Shown here: positions 1 through 7,100 of the stretch, piece by piece | Layout of the letters: the number at the start of each line of letters is the position of its first letter | Numbering within the stretch: the first letter of the stretch is position 1 | Source of the DNA: Acetofilamentum sp. | Lineage (GTDB): Bacteria; Bacteroidota; Bacteroidia; Bacteroidales; JAFGUD01 | Reading direction: 5' to 3' | DNA length: 13,715 nucleotides | Assembly (NCBI GenBank): GCA_020722645.1 | Contig: DYKL01000059.1 | Span: 1 to 13,715 of the forward strand | The notes under the pieces: generated by a model | The model's database searches: none | Told to the model about the DNA's origin: nothing | What the model saw: only the letters and a program-made list of their open reading frames with translations | Made by a program: the position numbers and the translations under genes

Positions 1-15
1 ATGTTTTTTTGTCGG

Positions 16-23
16 CAAAGTTA
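16..23 (-). promoter_or_regulatory. Candidate -7 box for a gene left of the window
   Basis: The minus strand reads TAACTTTG, a full match to the Bacteroidota -7 consensus TAnnTTTG. No TTTG lies 17-21 bases upstream of it (a CA repeat lies there), so only half of a promoter is visible. If real, it drives a gene starting to the left of position 1. Confidence 0.25.
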
Positions 24-35
24 ATCCATTTTGTG

Positions 36-122
36 TTATACACACACACTTTTATAAAGAACCAAAATAAAATTATTACCGTTTATATTCAATTTTAAAC
101 CGTTAAATAATATTTATCCACA
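36..122 (+). other. Pair of perfect DnaA-box consensus sequences
   Basis: TTATACACA at 36-44 and TTATCCACA at 114-122 match TTATNCACA exactly and have the same orientation. I found no third perfect box in the window, only single-mismatch relatives inside coding sequence, for example near 4845 and 8367. Two boxes in 90 bases of AT-rich intergenic DNA could bind DnaA for regulation or titration, or be the edge of an origin. Chance is not excluded, because the motif is itself AT-rich. Confidence 0.4.
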
Positions 123-202
123 TATATGCTTGTTTTTGTGCCGCTTAAGAATACAACCTCATATTAAAAACAGATATGATTTCAAAAATAAAAAGAAAAT
201 TT

Positions 203-239
203 AACAAAATTGTTCTTAAATTATAATTTCAAAATTGTT
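203..239. repeat. Direct repeat CAAAATTGTT flanking an AT palindrome upstream of the thioredoxin gene
   Basis: CAAAATTGTT occurs at 205-214 and again at 230-239, exactly 25 bases apart. The first copy extends to a perfect inverted repeat AACAA-AA-TTGTT (203-214). Between the copies is the 12-base palindrome AAATTATAATTT (218-229). The set ends 8 bases before the probable -7 box at 248. This is an operator-like arrangement, but it is A/T-rich and may be fortuitous. Confidence 0.35.
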
Positions 240-255
240 TAAATATATTACTTTG
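227..255 (+). promoter_or_regulatory. Probable promoter of the TlpA-like gene
   Basis: TTACTTTG (248-255) matches TAnnTTTG with one mismatch. TTTC (227-230) lies 17 bases upstream in the position of the -33 TTTG, also with one mismatch. The predicted start of transcription near 260 gives a leader of about 20 bases before the ATG at 282. Confidence 0.4.
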
Positions 256-281
256 CATCACTTATAAAAAATCTATTTAAA

Positions 282-881
282 ATGAAAAAACAAATTGAAA
301 AGTGGAAGAAAAAAAGTCTTTTTTCAAAAATAACAGATGTTTTATTTATTTTGCTTATTGTTGCTTTTATTATACCTGCATCAAGAACCGAAGTTATGGC
401 TTTTGTCAATAAAGTTAAATCAAAAATAATTACGCCCCGAATTAAGGAAGAAGCAATTGCAAAATTTTCGGACAGAGATTATAATTGGCAATTAGTTGAT
501 ATGCAAAGAAATGTTCATAATTTTTCAGAGTTTGAGGGGAAAGTAGTTTTTGTGAATTTTTGGGCAACCTGGTGTGGTCCTTGTATTGGCGAGATGCCTG
601 AAATTCAGGAACTATACAACAAATACAAAGACAATGAAGAAATTGTGTTCATTTTGGCAACAACTGATGATTTTGAAACTATTGAAGCTTTTGCCCAAAA
701 ACGTGACTTTGATTTGCCTTTTTATATAATTGCAAGCACATTACCTAAAGTTTTGGAATATACTTCAATACCGACAACTTTTTTGATAAATACAAAAGGC
801 GAAATAATGATACGCCAAGTTGGTGCCGCAAACTGGAACAGTGGAAAAATGACTGATTTTATTGAGGAAATGCTGAAATAA
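282..881 (+). CDS. Membrane-anchored TlpA/ResA-like thiol-disulfide oxidoreductase
   Basis: A 199-residue protein with a basic N-terminus, one hydrophobic anchor (about 18-33) and a thioredoxin-fold domain (about 60-199) that should face the periplasm. The redox motif is WCGPC with cysteines 98 and 101, preceded by the typical NFWAT. The cis-proline is P164 in SIPTTF. An insert of about 25 residues between the CXXC helix and the next strand is usual for the TlpA/ResA/DsbE group. Such proteins reduce or isomerise disulfides in envelope proteins, for example in cytochrome c maturation. No cytochrome gene is present here, so the substrate is unknown. The ATG at 282 is chosen because it gives a complete anchor; no Shine-Dalgarno sequence precedes it. 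It ends 4 bases from the stop of the convergent ispH. Confidence 0.9.
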   Translation: MKKQIEKWKKKSLFSKITDVLFILLIVAFIIPASRTEVMAFVNKVKSKIITPRIKEEAIAKFSDRDYNWQLVDMQRNVHNFSEFEGKVVFVNFWATWCGPCIGEMPEIQELYNKYKDNEEIVFILATTDDFETIEAFAQKRDFDLPFYIIASTLPKVLEYTSIPTTFLINTKGEIMIRQVGAANWNSGKMTDFIEEMLK

Positions 882-885
882 TAAC

Positions 886-1746
886 TTAGATGTTAAAATT
901 TTCGACAGTTTCTTTTACTTTTTCCATCAACCATTTTGGTGTTGATGTTGCACCTGTAATGCCAACTGATTTGATGTTTACAAACCATTCTTTTTTTATG
1001 TCGGATAAATGATTGATAAATTTGGTGTTTGGATTTACTGCATTACAGTATGTATATAACATTTTGCCATTGGAACTGTTTTTTCCGCTAACGAATAGTA
1101 TCAGTTCAAATTGACAGCAAAATGTTTTTAAATCTTTATCTCGATTGGCAACTTGTTTGCAGACTGAGTCCAAAAAATAGAAGTTATCATTTTTCATTCT
1201 GCCTTTGATTAGCTCGGCAATTTTTTTGTATTCAGCATTATTTTTGGTTGTCTGAGAAAACAAGGCAACCGGTTTTTGAAAATCAATATTTTCAATATCC
1301 TGCTCATTTCCTATAATTATAGCATTATTATTTGTTTGTCCATTTAATCCTATAATTTCGGGGTGATTTTTTTGACCGTAAATTACAATCTGCCCCTGCT
1401 GTGGCTTGATTTCATCGTATTTTTTTTTGATACTTAATTGAAGTCTCAAAACTATAGGACAAGAAGCATCAATAATCTGTAAATTATTTTCTTTTGCTGT
1501 TTTGTAAGTTTCGGGCGGTTCTCCGTGTGCTCTTAAAAGTACTTTTTGACCATTTAAATTTTTAAAATCATCAACTTCTATTGTTTTTAAGCCTTTTTTT
1601 TCAAGTCTTTCAACTTCTAAATCATTATGAACTATTTGTCCAAGGCAAAAAAGCTCATTATTTTCAGCCAGCATTTTTTCAGCTTTATCAATTGCATATA
1701 CAACACCAAAACAGAAGCCAGAATTGTCATCAATTTTTATCACCAT
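886..1746 (-). CDS. ispH: 4-hydroxy-3-methylbut-2-enyl diphosphate reductase (IspH/LytB)
   Basis: This is the last enzyme of the MEP pathway. It reductively dehydroxylates HMBPP to IPP and DMAPP using a [4Fe-4S] cluster in the cytoplasm. At 286 residues it has normal bacterial length and all hallmarks: three cluster cysteines C12 (GFCFGV), C96 (DASCPIV) and C196 (SVCKQV); histidines H40 (QIVHND), H74 (RAHGE) and H128 with the catalytic E130 (NHPE); T166/T167 in SQTT; the SSN diphosphate motif at 224-226; and the C-terminal GATSTPKWLMEKV. That C-terminal motif is the form I associate with Bacteroides-type IspH. The start MVIKID lies directly before the GFCFG strand, leaving no room for a longer domain. 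It stands alone on its strand, divergent from the AI-2E cluster and convergent with the thioredoxin gene. No clear promoter box is visible upstream. Confidence 0.97.
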   Translation of the reverse strand: MVIKIDDNSGFCFGVVYAIDKAEKMLAENNELFCLGQIVHNDLEVERLEKKGLKTIEVDDFKNLNGQKVLLRAHGEPPETYKTAKENNLQIIDASCPIVLRLQLSIKKKYDEIKPQQGQIVIYGQKNHPEIIGLNGQTNNNAIIIGNEQDIENIDFQKPVALFSQTTKNNAEYKKIAELIKGRMKNDNFYFLDSVCKQVANRDKDLKTFCCQFELILFVSGKNSSNGKMLYTYCNAVNPNTKFINHLSDIKKEWFVNIKSVGITGATSTPKWLMEKVKETVENFNI

Positions 1747-1865
1747 ATAAATAAAATCAATATTTTGAAATATGAATTATAATACAGTTTTAATTTTTAA
1801 AAATAATTTTTTTTTGTTTAGTAAGTTTCTTTTTAATTATTTTTAAAAAATCAACAATTATGTAT

Positions 1866-1873
1866 TATTTTTG
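1866..1873 (+). promoter_or_regulatory. Candidate -7 box upstream of the AI-2E/AsmA cluster
   Basis: TATTTTTG matches TAnnTTTG fully and lies 34 bases before the preferred ATG at 1908. No TTTG is present at -33; only T/A runs lie at 1841-1850. The box lies downstream of the earlier in-frame ATG at 1860, so if it is the promoter, that earlier ATG is not transcribed. Confidence 0.45.
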
Positions 1874-1907
1874 TGGAAATCAAATTAAACAAACACCCTC
1901 AAATTTT

Positions 1908-3017
1908 ATGGGAAAAAATTTAGTATTTGTTCAAAAATTATTTTACTTTGTAGTGATAATTGTTTTTTCTTATATCATTTTAAAAGAAGCAAAACAATTT
2001 TTATATCCTGTTGCGATAGCGTTACTTTTATCGTACTTGTTATACCCCGTAATTTCAATTTTGGAATACAAATTAAAATTTCCCAGAACATTGGCTATTT
2101 TAATTACTCTTATTACTGCAATTGTTATTTCCTATTTTATTTTAAACATTTTATATCATCAAATAAAATTTTTTATAAAAGATTTTCCTGTTTTCAAAGA
2201 ACAAGCACTAATAAACTTAAAACGAATACAGTTGTCAATAACATCGAAAATAAATATTTCAAATGAAAGCCAAAATATCTGGATAAGAGAAAAATTTTCA
2301 AATATTCTTGATTTTAGCGACAAAATTCTGGAAGAAATTTTGAAAAGAGCAACCGGAACAATTGAAGCATTGCTATTAATTCCGATTTTCACATTTTTTA
2401 TGCTCTTTTACAGAGATAGAGGAAAAGAGTTTGTGCTGAAAATTGCCGAAGAAAAAAACAGCAAACTGACAAACGAATTACTGGAACAAATATCAAAAGT
2501 TACAGTTAAATATATGGCGGGAGTTATAACAGTCGTAATAATTCTGGCTTTTTGTCATTCGGTTTTTCTTGGAATAATAGGCTTAAAGTATGCTATATTC
2601 ATTGGTATCTTTGCGGCTTCTTTGTCATTTATCCCATATTTTGGAACACTTGTGAGCGGATTGATACCCATTACTTTTTCAATTTTGATGTCTTCAAATC
2701 CTTATGAACCTGTCATAATTTTAATTTATTTTATAATTATTACTTTTATCGACCATAACATATTAACACCATCAATAACAGGAGCAAATGTAAATCTGAA
2801 CCCTTTAGTTACTATTCTCGGACTAATTTTGGCAGCCGAAATATGGGGTGTTCCCGGAATGATAATTATTGTTCCAACTTTAGGAATATTCAAAATAATT
2901 TGTGATAATGTTGAAGGATTACAACCTTATGGTTATATTCTGGGGACAAAACACAGAAGCATTGATTTAATATTTTTTTTAAAAAAATTCAGAAAAAAAG
3001 AAAATAAAAACACATAA
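1908..3017 (+). CDS. AI-2E/PerM-family membrane protein, first of a tandem pair
   Basis: A multi-pass inner-membrane protein of the AI-2E exporter/PerM superfamily, 369 residues from this start. Hydrophobic segments lie near 11-26, 31-50, 62-84, 152-168, 205-225, 228-260, 268-285 and 299-328, with a long soluble loop at about 85-150. Family-like motifs include FYRDRG (167-172), IPYFGTL (242-248), LTPSITG (286-292) and WGVPGM (313-318). An in-frame ATG at 1860 would add 16 residues. I reject it because the 1908 start puts exactly 30 residues before FLYP, as in the downstream paralogue, and the -7 box at 1866 lies between the two ATGs. Family members are reported as AI-2 exporters or Na+/H+ antiporters, so the substrate cannot be deduced. 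Two bases separate it from the next gene. Confidence 0.88.
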   Translation: MGKNLVFVQKLFYFVVIIVFSYIILKEAKQFLYPVAIALLLSYLLYPVISILEYKLKFPRTLAILITLITAIVISYFILNILYHQIKFFIKDFPVFKEQALINLKRIQLSITSKINISNESQNIWIREKFSNILDFSDKILEEILKRATGTIEALLLIPIFTFFMLFYRDRGKEFVLKIAEEKNSKLTNELLEQISKVTVKYMAGVITVVIILAFCHSVFLGIIGLKYAIFIGIFAASLSFIPYFGTLVSGLIPITFSILMSSNPYEPVIILIYFIIITFIDHNILTPSITGANVNLNPLVTILGLILAAEIWGVPGMIIIVPTLGIFKIICDNVEGLQPYGYILGTKHRSIDLIFFLKKFRKKENKNT

Positions 3018-3019
3018 AA

Positions 3020-4117
3020 ATGGATAGATACACGGCAAAAATTGTAAAAGTTACTTTAACTTTTTTATTTTTAATAATCATTTTTTTTATACTTATAATT
3101 GGGAAAAATTTTTTGTATCCAATAGCTTTGGCTCTTTTACTTGCATATCTGCTTTACCCTTTTGTTGCATTGCTTGAAAACAAATTACGTTTCCCCAGAT
3201 TGTTAGCCAGTTTATTGTCTATTTTGTTAGGAATTGCTTTAATTGTAGCAATTTCGCAAATTTTCCTGATACAAATCAGAATTTTCATCAAAGACTTTCC
3301 TTCTATTAAAGCTCACGCATTAGACAATCTGAACTATTTTCAGACGTTTATCGAAAGTAAATTCAAATATTCAATTCAAGACCAGCAAGAATGGTTCAAA
3401 TTGCAAGTAGCCAATTTTCTGGATTCAAGTAATTCATTTTTCAGCAACCTTTTTAAAACGATGACAGGAACTGTCGGTCGTATAATTTTTATCCCGATTT
3501 TTGCATTTTTTATGCTTTTTTACAGAGACAGAGGGAAACAGTTTTTCCTGAAAATGTCAAAAAATCATACAGCTTTGACCGAAAAATTACTTAATCAAAT
3601 ATCAAAAGTAAAAATCAGATATATGTCGGGGGTCTTGACTGTTTGCGCGATTCTAGCAGTATGTCATTCAGTTGCACTATCAATTATAGGTGTTAAATAC
3701 GCCATATTTTTGGGCATTTTAGCTGCAAGTATCTCAATTATCCCTTATTTTGGAACCCTTGCAAGCACTTTGATTCCTCTTACATTTTCTCTGATATTGA
3801 ATAATAATCCTTACGAACCTATTTGGATTATTGTCTATTTTTTAATAATTAATTCAGTTGAAAACAACTTTTTAACTCCAACTATAACCGGAGGAAATGT
3901 CAATCTTAATCCGTTTATAACTATTTTAGGACTTATACTCGGTGCAATGCTATGGGGCATTCCAGGTATGATTATTATCATTCCTGCTCTTGGCGTATTA
4001 AAAATTATTTGCGATAATATTTCACATCTAGAACCGTATGGTTATATTCTTGGAATAGAACAAAAACAAAAGAAGATTTTAAAAATTAAGAAAAAAAATC
4101 AAAATACAGTTAAATGA
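3020..4117 (+). CDS. AI-2E/PerM-family membrane protein, second of a tandem pair
   Basis: A 365-residue paralogue of the preceding protein. The two align without gaps for about the first 180 residues: FLYP at 31, KDFP at 91, IPIF at 158 and FYRDRGK at 167 occupy identical positions. After that they differ by about one residue of register through IPYFGTL, LTPTITGGNVNLNP, WGIPGM and the YGYILG tail. It has about eight hydrophobic segments with a soluble loop near 85-150. The C-terminus is basic (KKILKIKKK), as in its partner. Both copies are intact, which argues for a retained duplication, perhaps forming a hetero-oligomer, rather than a decaying copy. The substrate is unknown. The gene is almost certainly co-transcribed with both neighbours (gaps of 2 and 11 bases). 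Confidence 0.88.
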   Translation: MDRYTAKIVKVTLTFLFLIIIFFILIIGKNFLYPIALALLLAYLLYPFVALLENKLRFPRLLASLLSILLGIALIVAISQIFLIQIRIFIKDFPSIKAHALDNLNYFQTFIESKFKYSIQDQQEWFKLQVANFLDSSNSFFSNLFKTMTGTVGRIIFIPIFAFFMLFYRDRGKQFFLKMSKNHTALTEKLLNQISKVKIRYMSGVLTVCAILAVCHSVALSIIGVKYAIFLGILAASISIIPYFGTLASTLIPLTFSLILNNNPYEPIWIIVYFLIINSVENNFLTPTITGGNVNLNPFITILGLILGAMLWGIPGMIIIIPALGVLKIICDNISHLEPYGYILGIEQKQKKILKIKKKNQNTVK

Positions 4118-4128
4118 TACGTTAATGA

Positions 4129-7100
4129 ATGGATAAGCACAATAAAATCAACAAATTTCTCAAATCCTTACTCATCGTTTTTGTAGTATTTGTCGCTTTT
4201 GAACTCACATTTTTGTTCTTAGCCAAACCTCTTATTAAAAAAACTGTAATAAATTGGGTGTTTAAAAAATCCGACAGCGTTTATTCGGTTAATTTTGATG
4301 AAATAAGAATTAATTTGTTAAACGGTAATATTCTTCTTACAAATTTTAATTTAAAACCAGACACATCATTTTACTTTACAAAAAACAAAAATGTAACTAA
4401 AAATTTATACGAATTAAGCTTAGACACATTCCAGATAAAACAAATTAGAGTTTTAAAACTTTTCAAAAAACAAAAAAATCTTTCAATTAAACTTCTATCC
4501 CTAAAAAACCCTGATCTAAAAGTATATGCAAAAACTGAAAATACTAAAAACGAAGAAAAAGCTCAAACCAACGTAACTTATCAGGCAGTAAGAAATGATT
4601 TTTTTGAAACTATTTTCAAATATGTAAACAATTTTGAAGTTGCTCAAATTATTATCACTCAGGGAAATTTAGACTTTTTAAAACCTCGTACAAACAATGA
4701 AAATGCTTTTTCAATAGATAAAGTAACTCTTTTTTTAAATAATTTTTATGCAAACAAGAATACTTTTGCCTCTGAAAATAAAAATTTCTTTTCCGAAGAT
4801 ATTGAAGTTATTGTCAATGGATATCAATTAAAATTAAATGACAATATCCACAGATTAATAGCAGAAAAAGTATATGTTAATACCAAAAAAAAGATAATAG
4901 AACTGTCTGATATTAAATTAATTCCTGTTAGTAAAAATTTTCATCAACTTTCAAGTAAACAGGCAAATGTTTTAGATATAAGAATAAAAAAAATATTTTT
5001 CACAAATGCCGACTTTAAACAAATCTACGAAAAGAAACAATTACATTTATCAAAAGCTGAAATTTCTGATTTTGATATAAATATTTACAAGCAAAAAAAA
5101 TCAGAAAAAAAAGAATTCAACAAAGATACCCTGCTTACAAAAGTTGATTTCTATCCTATGTTTCATAACTTTTTGCAATTTATTCAAATTGATACAGTTT
5201 CAGTAAAAGGTGGTGCTTTTAGTCAATATCCAAACATTTTATCAGAGAAAAAACAAATTTCGGTTTCAAATTTTGATTTTCAGGTCTTTGATTTTTTTAT
5301 TGACAGAAACTCCGCAAATGACACAACAAGAGTTTTGTACGCAAAAAACATGGAAATGAAACTATTCGGATTCAAATCTGTAATGAAAGACTCCGTCCAT
5401 CTTCTTACTGCTGAATATGTGGAAGCTTCAACCAAAACGGGTGTCCTTGCGGCAAATGACATTAAAATTGTCCCGAATGAAAAACTTTTTTCGTGGGCTG
5501 TATTTAATCGTAAAAATTTCAATAAAATCAATGTCTCGTCTGTAAATATTTCAGGATTTGATTTATTTAAATTTACTAATAAAAGCGAAATAAATATAAA
5601 CAAATTGGAATTCGGAAAAACATTTTTTGAACTTATAAATTATACTGACACTGTCAAAAAATCAAATACAAAACCCTTTGATGAACTTTTTAAAAATTTT
5701 GCAGATAAGATTGAAATTGACATAATCAACATTCCTAACGGTCATTTAGAGTATTTTTCATCAAAAAACGACAAAAACACTTCAATTACAGGCAATTTCA
5801 AGTTATTTTTCAATGACTTTGTTTTTAATCCCTATAAAGAAAAAATAACAAAAGTTGCTTCTGTCGGAAATGCAAATATTTTATTTACTAACTTCAAAAT
5901 AAATACAGCTGACAGCTTATATGAATTCTCAATTGATACTTTAAAGTACAATACTAACAAATCTGTTTTCAAATTAGTAAATTTCAAACTGAAACCAAAA
6001 GAGTTCAAGATTTCTCAAACTTTATATGATTTGAACAAAAGTTCACTGATTAAGATATCAATTCCTGTTATTTTGATTTCAAACACAAATCTGAGCAATG
6101 CTCTTCAGTCTGATAGTTTGAGTTTAAGCAAAATAGTATTAGATAAACCATCTTTTGAAATGATTGAATACCCTGAAATTGCTGAAAAAGACATAAAAAA
6201 GAAACTTACCAATGAAATTAAGAAAAAATCAATAGCTCAGATTGTCCGTAAATCGTCTGAAATTGAAATCTTGGTTTATTCTAATACTCAAAACATTGAT
6301 TCCGCTACTTTAAATTTATTTGCACAGAAAAAATTTGCAATAGATACACTGACAAAATTGAGCGTGAAAATTATAACCGGTTATAAGATAAATAAAAACG
6401 AATATTCAAAGCATGACACTTCAATATATAACATTTCAAAAATTGTAGAAATTACAACAAATAGTTTTAATAAAATAGCTCAAGACAACATAAATTCAAA
6501 ACAAATCGATTCAATTACTTATCTTACCTTAGCAGAAATTCAAAATATCAGGAATTTGAATCTTGCTCCAAAATTCGACAAAACAGAAATTTTTAACATT
6601 ATTGGACAGTATATTCCAAAAATAAGCTCTGACAGCTTGTTTATTAACAACGGGCTGCTTTATTTTAAATCTAAATCCGGCAATAATGAAAAAATAGTCT
6701 TTAAATCAAATTTTGACATTGTTTTGTATAAATTTGACTTTGACAGTGATTCGTTAAACAACGAAAATAAATTATTATTTGCAGATGCTTTTAAATTAAG
6801 CATAAACAATTCCTTAATAAACTTAAAAGACAGCCTTCATCAGATTTTGATTTCGAAAATTGACTTCAACACAAATGATTCTTCCATAAACATTTATAAT
6901 GTAAAGCTTAAACCAAAATATTTTGATTCATCCAAAACTAATATAGTTGTTGAAATACCTCATATAAAATCAAGTGGTGTGTTATATGACAACCTTTATA
7001 ATGAAAGCAACTTGAAGATTAATGAAATTTTATTTGATTCTACTTTTGTAAACATTATCATAAAGGCTAATAAAGAAAAAAAAGAAAAAAACGGTTTTAA

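Larger units (their letters stand above)
1..281. other. AT-rich gene-free region with two DnaA-box consensus sites
   Basis: No convincing coding frame is present; the ATG at position 1 opens only seven codons. TTATACACA (36-44) and TTATCCACA (114-122) both match the DnaA-box consensus TTATNCACA on the + strand, 78 bases apart. The first lies inside the short inverted repeat TGTGT-TAT-ACACA (32-44). A minus-strand TAACTTTG (16-23) could be the -7 box of a gene lying left of the window. Bases 203-255 hold repeats and a likely promoter for the thioredoxin gene, listed separately. The region may be an ordinary divergent intergenic spacer; a role in replication initiation is only a possibility. 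Confidence 0.5.

Noticed and set aside
41..49. CA-dinucleotide run as a microsatellite
   Set aside because: Only four to five units, too short to call a repeat locus. Part of it belongs to the DnaA-box match.
1860..1907. Upstream in-frame ATG extending the first AI-2E protein by 16 residues
   Set aside because: The paralogue has no such extension and the likely -7 box lies downstream of this ATG.
5280..5603. 107-codon open frame antisense within the AsmA-like gene
   Set aside because: It lies wholly inside a strongly supported gene, resembles no protein and has no promoter or family motif. Similar antisense frames at 2159-2392, 9903-10121, 10685-10909 and 12625-12895 are rejected for the same reason.
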